Source: Planctomycetota bacterium
GTDB taxonomy: Bacteria; Planctomycetota; UBA1135; GCA-002686595
Length of the DNA stretch: 64,000 bases
Reading direction: 5' to 3'
NCBI GenBank assembly: GCA_014238415.1
Contig: JABABA010000004.1
Span: forward strand, 146,201-210,200
This document shows, piece by piece, positions 25,637 to 34,420 of the stretch. The notes beneath the pieces were generated by a model. The model was given only the letters and a program-made list of their open reading frames with translations. It did not search any database and was not told the origin of the DNA. Within the stretch, counting starts at the first letter, position 1; every line of letters starts with the position of its first letter. Made by a program: the position numbers and the translations under genes.

Positions 25637-27652
25637 TCAGTTCGTCACGAACCAAGGGCTGGTCCAGGCCCAGGCTCCGTCCACTTGCTCCACCCTCAAG
25701 TAGGCGTAGCTACCAACCGTCAATGGGCCACCTGGGAGCTCGTAGGAACCGGTGAGGAATGGTACCGTCAAGGGCTCGCGAATCAGGTCCGTGAGTTGGC
25801 TGTCCCGCACCAGAGTGACTCGCTTGATAGGGGCGGTGCCGGTGATAGTCAGGTCTATCCGTGGGCTTGCGTCCGGGGTCACAGCTGTCCCGGGCTGTTG
25901 TCCCAGGAGGGATGCAGTCAGGTGAATTCTTGGGCCGCTTGTGGCGTAGGTTCTGCGTGCGCGAAGGGCTTCCAGAACCGCCATCTTTGTTCGTTTCTCG
26001 CTTAGGATTGCGGCCAGTCCGCCGTTGCCAGGGAGAGGACCTCCGCGCGCTTCTGGCCTTGCTCCGTAGAGGGGCGATAGGTGCGCGAGTCCAGGATGTC
26101 CATCGTGTCCATCCCCAGAGGCGACGAACCCCAACTGGACACCCGCGTCCAATTGATCTCTGACGAACTGACCGGCCCGACTGCCCCTCACCGTTGGTGC
26201 CCCGTCAGCTGCCTCACTGGAGCCATGCACACTGGCTACTTCTGTCAAGGGCTCAAGTACCGGGTCAGGGGCAAAGGTCCAGTTTGTGGAAACGGGCGCA
26301 CCTGAAGAGTGGTGCGCAAAGGTCAAAGCTGGCAGACCCTTCAGTCCTTCCCAGAGCTGCCGCGGGGTCTCGTATCGATCATCGAGGGATGAGAGCAGCG
26401 GTGCTTCTTCACCAAAGTACAGCACGTGGCGGTGCCCGTGGATCCAACTGGTCCACTCGTAGGCCGCAAGGGCCACGAACTTGTCCGGTTCATGGGCGGC
26501 GGTCACCACTTCGTTGATTCTGGACCAGAGGTCTGGGTTCTCGTCGAGAAACAGCACTCCAAAGTGGTCATGATCGGTGAGCGCCGCGACATCCAAGCCT
26601 GCGACTTCCCGCGCGTAGGCGAACCAATCTTCGGGACTGCCTGTGCCATCTGAATAGCACGAGTGTCCGTGTAGGTCGCCCCACAGGACTCTGGGCAGCT
26701 CGCTCGAGACCAGGATCGGATTGGAGCTGCAGACAAGAGTGAGTTCCTTTGATACGAATGTGACTTCGAGCCGTGTTGTGCCTGCTTGTTGGGCGCGGAA
26801 TGGGACTTGCACGACTCCTTTCGCCAAGCCCTCCAGTTTGACTTCGGTCTCGATCTCCAGCAGGCCTTGGGGTTCCTTGATGCGCAGCCAGCCTTCTGTT
26901 TCCACCCCGCGGTTGGCCAATGCATCCAAGACCGAGAGGTGCAGGAGTGCCCTTTCGCCAGGACGCAGCACAGTGGGAGCCAGGGCAACCACCATGGCTG
27001 CGGGGCCAGCGGTGATGCGCACGGTGGGTGAGTCCTTCAGTACAGACCGTGTGCCGTCTCCATCCCCGTCGACCCAGATCCAAATGCGCGCGGCAGCCTC
27101 GGAATGACGATCTGAGAGGGCACCGCTGCCCTTGCCGTAGATCAGTCGCACCACCTCGCCGGGGAGCAGGGCGCGTCCGCCGACCGTGGCCTGGAACAGG
27201 GGCCCTACTGCGGTTGCCGCCAGGTTCACTCCTTCGACATCGGTCGTGGCGCTTGTGAATCCCAGGCGCTCGGGAGTTCGCGTCTGGGGGTTGCTCCAAC
27301 CCCAGAAGGGTTCGGGCATCAGGAAGATCGCACCGCCTGTCTCGATACCCTCTGGTCCCACCGTGAAGTCAATGGTCCAGGTGTGAGGGGTACTGACTTG
27401 GACCACGGCTTCTTCGTCCGGTTGCAGTACAAGTTGTGCCGTTCCTCCACCGTCTGAAGGGGCATGGTGAGCATCGCGACCCGACTTGAGGTCCTCCACC
27501 GTGCCCCAGACCGCCGTGGGGGGAGAGGGGTTGTCGACCCTGGCGGGCGCTGGTGTCGGGGTGATTGGTTCTTGACCGCAGGCACCGATGAGAACCAACA
27601 GGATTGCTGTTGACCCCAACGATCTGATGGGGCGTCTGGATTCGTTCAGCAT
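25637..27652 (-). CDS. PHP-domain metallohydrolase lipoprotein (CehA/McbA- or DUF3604-like)
   Basis: This 671-residue protein begins at ATG 27652 with a lipoprotein signal (SLGSTAILLVLIGAC; lipid-bearing Cys near residue 26), so it is anchored outside the inner membrane. Residues about 60-310 are beta-rich and resemble Ig/DUF-type sensory or carbohydrate-contact domains. The PHP metal site begins at LWGDLHGHSCYSDGTG (about 321-336), then AALTDHDHFGVL, HGHRHVLYFGEE, LTFAHHSSGAP and GFVASGDGHDGHPG supply further His and Asp ligands. PHP proteins of this type hydrolyse phosphoesters or carbamates; the substrate here is unknown. Its start overlaps the end of the DinB-fold gene by 7 bp, indicating translational coupling. 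Confidence 0.86.
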   Translation of the reverse strand: MLNESRRPIRSLGSTAILLVLIGACGQEPITPTPAPARVDNPSPPTAVWGTVEDLKSGRDAHHAPSDGGGTAQLVLQPDEEAVVQVSTPHTWTIDFTVGPEGIETGGAIFLMPEPFWGWSNPQTRTPERLGFTSATTDVEGVNLAATAVGPLFQATVGGRALLPGEVVRLIYGKGSGALSDRHSEAAARIWIWVDGDGDGTRSVLKDSPTVRITAGPAAMVVALAPTVLRPGERALLHLSVLDALANRGVETEGWLRIKEPQGLLEIETEVKLEGLAKGVVQVPFRAQQAGTTRLEVTFVSKELTLVCSSNPILVSSELPRVLWGDLHGHSCYSDGTGSPEDWFAYAREVAGLDVAALTDHDHFGVLFLDENPDLWSRINEVVTAAHEPDKFVALAAYEWTSWIHGHRHVLYFGEEAPLLSSLDDRYETPRQLWEGLKGLPALTFAHHSSGAPVSTNWTFAPDPVLEPLTEVASVHGSSEAADGAPTVRGSRAGQFVRDQLDAGVQLGFVASGDGHDGHPGLAHLSPLYGARPEARGGPLPGNGGLAAILSEKRTKMAVLEALRARRTYATSGPRIHLTASLLGQQPGTAVTPDASPRIDLTITGTAPIKRVTLVRDSQLTDLIREPLTVPFLTGSYELPGGPLTVGSYAYLRVEQVDGAWAWTSPWFVTN

Positions 27653-28155
27653 GACGCCGAATTGAGGATTTTCTCCGCAATTTGCAGGTGGTGTTCCGCG
27701 TGCATACGGGCGAAGGTAACCCATTCCCGGGCGTCAAGACCTCCTAGTTTCTCGTGCACTATTCGCCCAGTGGTGTTGCTCAGGTCTTGCCCTTCAAGTT
27801 CTTGTGCCGCCGTGCTAGCAGTGGCGATTTCCTGCTTCAGAAACTCCATATTGATCTCGTCGGGCGGGATCACCAGGCGCGGCGCCTTGGTTCCCCCTGG
27901 AAAGTGCCCCAAGGCCTGCAGTTGAGAAAACAGCTCGCTCTTGGGCAGATCATGCCGCAGGCGAGGGCTCGTGCCTGCCATGATCGTCGTCACGCATCTC
28001 ATCGCAAGATCTGTGGACAGGGCCACATGGTAGAGGTGCTGGGCAGCGGACCAGCCCGAGACTTCAGACTGCCGGTTGTTGAGAGCGTCGCTGCCCTTCT
28101 GGCGCAGGTCTTCCATGCCATCAAGGGCTGTGGTCAGTCTGCTGAGATTATCCAT
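27646..28155 (-). CDS. DinB/YfiT-superfamily four-helix protein
   Basis: This 169-residue all-helical protein has the spaced histidines of the DinB metal site: SAAQHLYHVALS (about 40-51) and HAEHHLQIAEKIL near the C-terminus. Members are metal-binding, often thiol-dependent transferases or unknown stress proteins. GWSAAQHLYH fits the GWS-Q-Hh-H pattern of the DUF1569-like subgroup. ATG 28155 is preferred over a TTG four codons earlier. The gene overlaps the PHP lipoprotein downstream, so they are co-expressed, though one is cytosolic and the other exported. Confidence 0.78.
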   Translation of the reverse strand: MDNLSRLTTALDGMEDLRQKGSDALNNRQSEVSGWSAAQHLYHVALSTDLAMRCVTTIMAGTSPRLRHDLPKSELFSQLQALGHFPGGTKAPRLVIPPDEINMEFLKQEIATASTAAQELEGQDLSNTTGRIVHEKLGGLDAREWVTFARMHAEHHLQIAEKILNSASC

Positions 28156-28219
28156 TCGTGTCTGCAATCAATTTGAGGGTGACGGACGGCACCCCCGCAG
28201 GCTAATCTCTGGGCCGCAT

Positions 28220-28296
28220 GGGCCCCTAGCTCAGCTGGTTAGAGCAAGCGACTCATAATCGCTTGGCCGTGGGTTCGAGTCCCACGGGGCCCACCA
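28220..28296 (+). tRNA. tRNA with CAU anticodon, probably tRNA-Ile2 (lysidine-modified)
   Basis: The 77-nt gene folds as a complete cloverleaf: acceptor GGGCCCC (28220-28226) with GGGGCCC (28286-28292), D-arm AGCTCAGCTGGTTAGAGC, anticodon loop CTCATAA, T-arm GTGGGTTCGAGTCCCAC and encoded CCA. The anticodon CAU could mean elongator Met or Ile2. The anticodon arm is almost that of E. coli ileX (GCGACTCATAATCGCTTGG), and C4-G69 and C5-G68 in the acceptor are the pairs TilS uses to choose Ile2 over Met. Met elongator tRNAs normally lack them. Ile2 is therefore preferred but not proven. Confidence 0.95.
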
Positions 28297-28420
28297 TACA
28301 TGCTTGTTTGGGGGGAGAATTTGTTTTGGGGATGAGTTTTGTTCCGGGTGTTTCTGGTGGGTGAGCCTGCCGCCCGTGAGGACATGTGAAGATCGAGCCG
28401 TGATTCGCTAGACTGCCATC

Positions 28421-31186
28421 ATGGCGCTCGTTGACCTGAAATTTCTTGGTTGGGATACTCCACCGATTCCAAGCGCCGCCGAGTGGTTACTTGACAACTT
28501 GGGACCTGACATGAGTTCCCGAGTCGTGGCTCTGCCCGGTTCTCGAGCCGTTCGTAGTCTGCGCCTGGCCCTGCTGCGGGGAGTTCAGAAGCGTGGCGCA
28601 ACCCTGTTGGCCCCCAACATTGTGACCGTTGGAGCCTTGACTGACCTGTTGGTGGGTGGCGAGGGTCGCGTGGCTTCGGGTCTTGTGAGACGCCTTTGTT
28701 GGGAGCGGGCTTTGGACCAGGCGACTGAGCAGGATCGCGGTTGTCTGGCGATCCATGACGCTGTTCAGAGCCGCTCCAGTTTGGCCGTACAGGTGCGCGG
28801 GTTGCATGCGGATCTGGTGGCCGCTGGCATGGACGTGGATCAGGTTCTCAAGACTGAGTGCATTCAGACGCGCCCCCATGAAGCCGTGCGTTGGAGAGCG
28901 GTGGGGCGTCTTCAGCAGGCCTACCGGAAGATCTTGGCGAGCCTTGATCTGGTTGATCCCCACGACCGTCGGCGATTGGCGTTGGCCCAGCAGCCCGGTG
29001 CGGATTTGGACGTGATTCTGGTTGGCATTGCCAGTCAGGAACCTTTGCGAAATGCAGCCCTCGTACAAAGTAAGGGTCTGGTCCAGCACCTGGTGTTTGC
29101 TCCAGAATCATTGCGGGACCTGTTTGATGCTGAGGGTTGCGTCTTGACCGATGCCTGGCTTCAGCGTGAGCACATCGTGCCAGAGGGAAAATGGTCCGTT
29201 GTGTCAGATCCCAAGGCTCAGGCCGAGCGAGCTATGGAAATCGTGGCTCAATCCGGCGTTACCCAGGACAGTGAGGTCAGCATCGGCATCGGTGATGCGG
29301 AGGCAGTACCGGAGTTGATCGCCGCATTGGCAGAGGATGGTATCGAGGCCAGAGATGCGGCTGGACAGTCTGCAGCGCGTTCTATGGAAGGCAGCTTGAT
29401 CAAGTTGTTGGCGGCCTTCTTCAAGGATCGAGACACTCGCTCTCTGGCGGACCTTTGGCGGCACCCTTGGATGGAGCGGAGCGTAGAGGATGAAGATCCT
29501 TCTTTCGGTGGCTTGCTGGCAGACTTGGATTCCTATCTGTCCAACCACCTGCCTCACAAGATCGGAGCGTCTTGGTTGACGGATGGTCATCGCAGCCAGA
29601 TCTTGCGCAATGATCACTTGCAAAAGGCACTGGCACGGACGGATGAATTGCTCTTGCCCCTGGCGAATGCTCAGGGCGCTGATGCCGTTTGTGCTGCACT
29701 GCGCGAGGTGCTGAGCACGCTGCTGGGCGAGCAGGAATTCGATCAGGAAGCTCCTGCTCAACGAGCACAAGTCATGAGTCTGCGGCAACTTGGGACAATT
29801 TTGCGTGACCTGGAGGATCTGCCCGCAGAACTATCTCCGGGGAATTCCACCCATGAGGTCCTGCAACGTGTCAGTGACGAGTTGTCTGAGTGCATGATCG
29901 CCCCCGCGCCCTTGGACGCCAACACGCCTGCGGTGGATCTATTGGGTTGGCTCGAACTCCTGTTTGACCCGGCGCCTCTCTTGGTGGTGACCTCTGTAGT
30001 TGAAGGTGCGATCCCCGCTAGTTCGTCGCCGGATTCCATTTTGCCTGAGGCTCTGCGCAGGGAGCTTGGCTTCGAAAATCAAGAGGATCGTCTGGCTCGG
30101 GATCTGTTCACCGCCGAGGTGCTCGATCATTCCCGTGAGACCCACTGGATCACGCCACGGGTGGCGGCTCAAGGGGATCCCTTCTTGCCCAGCCGCCTGA
30201 TGTTGCGGGTTTCGCCCAGCGCTTTGCCGGCTCAGGTACGGCGTTGGAGCGATGGGGGCAAGATCACGCCCACCATGGGGCTTGTCCCACCGCCCCCTTC
30301 CGCCTGCCAACGGCTTGGTTCGGCGTCTCATCCTGACGTGTTTTCTGTTACTGGGTTCAAGACCTGGCTGGATGCCCCCTACCTTTATCACCTGCAGCGT
30401 GAATTGGAGTTGGATCAACTGAGCGACCGGAATCGGGAGCTGACTCCATCGGCCTTTGGAAGTCTCGTGCACAAATCTCTTGAGGTGTTGGGCTCTGATG
30501 AACTGCGCGCTTGCGCTGACACGAAGAAGATTTGTGGGGCTCTCCATGAGGCCCTTGCTGATGCGGCTCGAGTCTCTTTTGGTTCAGATGCTTTGCCGGC
30601 CGTGCAATTGCAAGTGGAGCAGGCTGCCCACCGGTTGGAGAACTTTGCCGGGATACATGCGGCTCGTGTGCAGGCAGGGTGGCGTGTGGAGCAGGTGGAG
30701 TGGGCTCCGAAGGAGGGGCGCAGCGTTCCGATTGCGGCTCCTGATGGCCCCGCACTCCTGCGCGGGCGTATCGATCGCATCGAGCGTAATCAGGATGGCC
30801 GTTGGGCGCTCTTGGACTACAAGACAGGGAATTCCAAGAAGTCACCCAATGGCGCGCATCGAGCAAAAAACAACGGTGAGATTGCTGGGCCCTGGAGAGA
30901 CCTGCAGCTTCCGCTTTATGCACACCTTGCTCGGGAATTGATCGGCGGGGATGTTCCGGAATTGGGCTATCTGTGGCTTGGCAAGGATGCCAGCGAGACC
31001 GGGCTCATGCTCCTCAAATGCGATGAGGTGTACCTGGCGGAAGCCTATGAGAAAGCTGGTGAGATCATTCGTGAGATCCGGAGTGGCGAGCTCCCCAAGC
31101 CCAGAGATCACTACAAGCCCTACTCTCACATGGAGAGTTTCCTGATTGGTCAGGGCCTTGCTTTGACTGAGGATGGTGAGGGATGA
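28421..31186 (+). CDS. addB: AddB-like exonuclease subunit with PD-(D/E)XK nuclease
   Basis: This 921-residue partner of an AddA-type helicase is used in double-strand break end resection. The N-terminal two thirds look like an inactivated helicase fold: no Walker A lysine, only GSRAVRSLRLALL at the expected place. The C-terminal RecB-family nuclease begins at FSVTGFKTWLDAPYLYH and carries GRIDRIERNQDGRWALLDYK then TG (about 787-809) with the catalytic Asp and Lys, and QLPLYAHL. The Cys set that holds an Fe-S cluster in Bacillus AddB is absent, since the usual CPF position reads DAPY. ATG 28421 is used; the stop overlaps addA by 4 bp. Confidence 0.85.
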   Translation: MALVDLKFLGWDTPPIPSAAEWLLDNLGPDMSSRVVALPGSRAVRSLRLALLRGVQKRGATLLAPNIVTVGALTDLLVGGEGRVASGLVRRLCWERALDQATEQDRGCLAIHDAVQSRSSLAVQVRGLHADLVAAGMDVDQVLKTECIQTRPHEAVRWRAVGRLQQAYRKILASLDLVDPHDRRRLALAQQPGADLDVILVGIASQEPLRNAALVQSKGLVQHLVFAPESLRDLFDAEGCVLTDAWLQREHIVPEGKWSVVSDPKAQAERAMEIVAQSGVTQDSEVSIGIGDAEAVPELIAALAEDGIEARDAAGQSAARSMEGSLIKLLAAFFKDRDTRSLADLWRHPWMERSVEDEDPSFGGLLADLDSYLSNHLPHKIGASWLTDGHRSQILRNDHLQKALARTDELLLPLANAQGADAVCAALREVLSTLLGEQEFDQEAPAQRAQVMSLRQLGTILRDLEDLPAELSPGNSTHEVLQRVSDELSECMIAPAPLDANTPAVDLLGWLELLFDPAPLLVVTSVVEGAIPASSSPDSILPEALRRELGFENQEDRLARDLFTAEVLDHSRETHWITPRVAAQGDPFLPSRLMLRVSPSALPAQVRRWSDGGKITPTMGLVPPPPSACQRLGSASHPDVFSVTGFKTWLDAPYLYHLQRELELDQLSDRNRELTPSAFGSLVHKSLEVLGSDELRACADTKKICGALHEALADAARVSFGSDALPAVQLQVEQAAHRLENFAGIHAARVQAGWRVEQVEWAPKEGRSVPIAAPDGPALLRGRIDRIERNQDGRWALLDYKTGNSKKSPNGAHRAKNNGEIAGPWRDLQLPLYAHLARELIGGDVPELGYLWLGKDASETGLMLLKCDEVYLAEAYEKAGEIIREIRSGELPKPRDHYKPYSHMESFLIGQGLALTEDGEG

Positions 31187-34100
31187 GTTCCCCTGGAGAA
31201 ATCCTGCTTGCCTCGGCAGGCTCAGGGAAGACCTTCCAGCTGTCTTTGCGTTATGCGGGCTTGGTTCTGCGCGGAGTTCCCGTCAAGAACATCCTGGCGG
31301 CGACTTTCACGCGCAAGTCAGCGGGTGAAATCCAGTCACGGATCCTGGCTAGGATTGCGGGTGCGGCAGAAGGTGGTCAGGACCTGGAAGATCTGCGCAA
31401 GTTTCTGAAGCAACCAGACCTCAAGGCCGTGGATTGTGGAGAAGCCCTGGTGAGGGTCGTGGGCGATCTGGCGCATATGCGGATCAAGACCCTGGATGGG
31501 TGGTTTGCCCAGCTTGCTCGCGGCTTTGCGCCAGACCTGGGCCTTGATGCTGCTTGGGCCATGCTTGAAGAGGTGGAGGACCAGGCCCTGCGGACGCGCA
31601 GCGTAGAGGAACTCTTGGATCAATTGGATCCAGATCAGCGCAGGGTGCTTTTGAGCGACCTACAAAAGGGAGGCAGCAAGGCTGGCGTGATCTCTCAATT
31701 GATGAGCAGCATCGAGATCGGGCGCAGTCGTCAGCGCTGGGCCACAGCAGACGCATGGGACCAGATCGATGTGCCGAAGGCTCCCAGCAAGACAGTCTGG
31801 CAGGCTTTGCTGGATGATGCAGATGGCTGGGAATTGCCGCAGACCAAGGCTGGCAAGACGGACAAGCGTTGGGAGAATGTAGTGCACGCGCTGGTGGAGT
31901 GCGTGCGGGAACAGGATTGGTTGGGCGCAGTCAACAACGCGGTTCTTCAGCGCAGCATCGACGGCGGGACCTACTACGGTCAATCCGTCCCTGATCATCT
32001 GCTAGAGCCTCTTGGGATCATCCGGGACCGTCTTGCTCATGAAATCCTGGGGCAGGTCCGTAAACAAAATGTCGCTTCGGGGGAATTGCAGTCCCTGTTC
32101 GATGGGATTCATCAGGAACTGCAGCGCGCACAGGGAGGTCTGCGATTTGATGACTTGTCTGCTCTGCTTGCTGAAGCTGCCAGCGGTGAGCAGGCTTTCG
32201 ACCTGTCATATCGTCTTGATGCCAAGCTGGACCATGTGCTGCTCGATGAGTACCAGGACACAAATGCGTTGCAGCACGCTTCCCTTGATCGCACCTTGCA
32301 GGAACTAGCCACCCCCTCCGGTGAAGACCGCTCGATGTTTGTGGTGGGCGATCCCAAGCAGTCGATCTATGGATTCCGTCAGGCAGAGCCCCGTCTGTTG
32401 ATTGGTCTTGGAGATCACCTGGGTATCGTCCCCGAAGGGCTCGATAGGAATTATCGCTCCTCTCCTGTCGTCCTGAGTGCTGTCAATGAACTGTTCAGCC
32501 AAATCGCAGAGGCGACGCCCTTTGAGGATGACAAAAAGAAACACGTGGACCGGCTGCACCTGCGAGAAGCTGCGGCTGATTGGCAGGAGTCCTTCACTGA
32601 ACACACTTCGTGTGATTCCAACGCATCCATGCTGGGGGCCGTACGCATCTGGCAGGCGCCTGAAGGGGATGAATACTCGAAGGACCAGCTGCTTGATTAT
32701 GCGGCCGACCATGTGGCTCGGCTCCATGAGCAGGCACCCAAGGCAGTGATCGCAGTTCTGACTCGCTCCAAGGACTTCGGCCAGCAGATGATTGCTCGTC
32801 TCGCCCTGCGCGGGGTTGCCGCCGCAGGTGATGGGGGGCACTCGATCACCGACTGTGAATTGGTGAGGGCCTTGCTTGCCCTGCTGTACTTGGTGGACCA
32901 CCCAGGTGATGGCTACGCTTGGGCCATGGTGACCGGGTCCAAGTTGGCCGGTGTCCTGGAACTTGAGGTCGATGATGGTCTCAAGGGTGGGCAAGTACTT
33001 GCGCACCGAGTGCGTACCGAGGTTCTTTCGAAGGGGCTGGGACCCTGGTTGGCCGATTTACGTGACCGCCTTGAGGAGCTCACACTCTTCGAGCACCAAC
33101 GACTTGAGTCACTGATTACCACAGCTCATGCCTGGTCAGCTCGCATTGATGTGCGCCTGGGTACTTTTTTTGACCATGTGCTGGGCATGAAGGTTGGAGT
33201 GGAGAGCGACGCGCTCGTGCGCGTGGTCACGATCCATGCGTCCAAGGGACTGGAGTATGACGCAGTGGTTTTGCCCGAATTGATCAATCTGTTGGAGAAG
33301 CCGCCGACAGTGGTGTCTTCACGGCCCGATGCCTACGGCAAGATCGAGGCAATGTCTCTTTACCAGAAGAGAGAGATTCGAGCCTTGAGCGGGGATCTAA
33401 AGACCCTTCATGAAGTCGAGGACAAGGCCCAATTGCACGACACGCTCTGCACCCTATATGTAGCTATGACCCGCGCCAGGCATTCGGTGGACTTGATACT
33501 GCCGGCTGAGAATCCGACGAAGTGGAACAAGCGAACTTTCGCGGGGATTGTGCGATCGACCTTTGTATTGGACCTTGATTCGGAACCAGTCTGGAGTCAT
33601 CCCGATTGCAATGATGACTGGCCCACGGCTCTGGAGGACAAGTCGGTCGCGCAGTCAACGTCAAAGAGCAAACCCCTAGAACTGAAAGCCGGTGGACCAT
33701 TGCGTTCACTGGTCCATCGCAGCCCGTCTGCCACGGAAGGGGGGCACTCCAGGACCGCGGCTGCGTGGCTTGACGCGATTCCTGCAGGTGCTGCGGACTG
33801 GGGCACTCTGGCACATGAGTGGCTCAGTCAAATCGAGTGGCTTGAAGCTGAAAACACCGGCCCTGCTGCAGAAGATCTGACCAAGCTGGCGGCCTGCCTG
33901 GGAATCTCCCAGAAGGTGGTCCCCGGGGTGCAGAAGCTCCTGATCAAGGCCCTTGAGTCTCCGGCAATCCGTGAACTCCTCAGTGCTCCTATGAACTCGG
34001 ATACCGCAGAAGTCTGGTGCGAGCGTCGTTTCTCTGTGCTCTTGGGCGAGGAGGGCAATGAAGAGATCTGGAACGGCAGCATTGATCGGGCCGTGCTTCA

Positions 34101-34311
34101 CCTCGGTGCACAGGGAATTCACGAGAAGGCGACAATAATCGACTACAAGACAGATTCGGTGAGCGCAGAAGACCTGGAGGGTCGCGTCAAGCACTATGCG
34201 CCCCAACTCGAAGCCTATCGGAGGGTGATTTCGGCCCTGACTGGATTGGACCCCAACGATATCATCTTGAAGTTGGCGTTCCTGGTCCCTGGCGTTGTGG
34301 TCGATTGCTAG
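31183..34311 (+). CDS. addA: AddA-like UvrD-family helicase-nuclease
   Basis: This 1042-residue superfamily 1A helicase joined to a nuclease processes double-strand ends for RecA loading. Walker A is LLASAGSGKTFQ (about 8-19), with ATFTRKSAGEI (motif Ia) next, motif II LLDEYQDTNALQ (about 350-361), motif III VGDPKQSIYGFRQAEP, motif V TIHASKGLEYDAVVLPEL and motif VI TLYVAMTRARH. The C-terminal PD-(D/E)XK nuclease reads WNGSIDRAVL then ATIIDYKTDS (about 963-990) with QLEAYRRV. The whole resembles AddA more than RecB. It follows the AddB-like gene with ATGA overlap. Together they form a two-subunit AddAB-type enzyme; a Chi site for it cannot be inferred. Confidence 0.92.
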   Translation: MSSPGEILLASAGSGKTFQLSLRYAGLVLRGVPVKNILAATFTRKSAGEIQSRILARIAGAAEGGQDLEDLRKFLKQPDLKAVDCGEALVRVVGDLAHMRIKTLDGWFAQLARGFAPDLGLDAAWAMLEEVEDQALRTRSVEELLDQLDPDQRRVLLSDLQKGGSKAGVISQLMSSIEIGRSRQRWATADAWDQIDVPKAPSKTVWQALLDDADGWELPQTKAGKTDKRWENVVHALVECVREQDWLGAVNNAVLQRSIDGGTYYGQSVPDHLLEPLGIIRDRLAHEILGQVRKQNVASGELQSLFDGIHQELQRAQGGLRFDDLSALLAEAASGEQAFDLSYRLDAKLDHVLLDEYQDTNALQHASLDRTLQELATPSGEDRSMFVVGDPKQSIYGFRQAEPRLLIGLGDHLGIVPEGLDRNYRSSPVVLSAVNELFSQIAEATPFEDDKKKHVDRLHLREAAADWQESFTEHTSCDSNASMLGAVRIWQAPEGDEYSKDQLLDYAADHVARLHEQAPKAVIAVLTRSKDFGQQMIARLALRGVAAAGDGGHSITDCELVRALLALLYLVDHPGDGYAWAMVTGSKLAGVLELEVDDGLKGGQVLAHRVRTEVLSKGLGPWLADLRDRLEELTLFEHQRLESLITTAHAWSARIDVRLGTFFDHVLGMKVGVESDALVRVVTIHASKGLEYDAVVLPELINLLEKPPTVVSSRPDAYGKIEAMSLYQKREIRALSGDLKTLHEVEDKAQLHDTLCTLYVAMTRARHSVDLILPAENPTKWNKRTFAGIVRSTFVLDLDSEPVWSHPDCNDDWPTALEDKSVAQSTSKSKPLELKAGGPLRSLVHRSPSATEGGHSRTAAAWLDAIPAGAADWGTLAHEWLSQIEWLEAENTGPAAEDLTKLAACLGISQKVVPGVQKLLIKALESPAIRELLSAPMNSDTAEVWCERRFSVLLGEEGNEEIWNGSIDRAVLHLGAQGIHEKATIIDYKTDSVSAEDLEGRVKHYAPQLEAYRRVISALTGLDPNDIILKLAFLVPGVVVDC

Positions 34312-34420
34312 GGGTTTCATGGTGAGAACCAGGTGCATCGAAGTGGTCTTCGGTCGCTCCTGAGAGCCGCTTCTTGCATTCACTGACCCCTATTTCTGCG
34401 ATGTGCTCTAACCTGGGGTC

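Noticed and set aside
28220..28296. Elongator tRNA-Met call
   Set aside because: Acceptor pairs C4-G69 and C5-G68 and the ileX-like anticodon arm favour tRNA-Ile2, so Met was kept only as the alternative.
33706..34383. Minus-strand 225-codon frame opposite the addA end
   Set aside because: It is antisense to the conserved nuclease motif of addA and has no recognisable domain.
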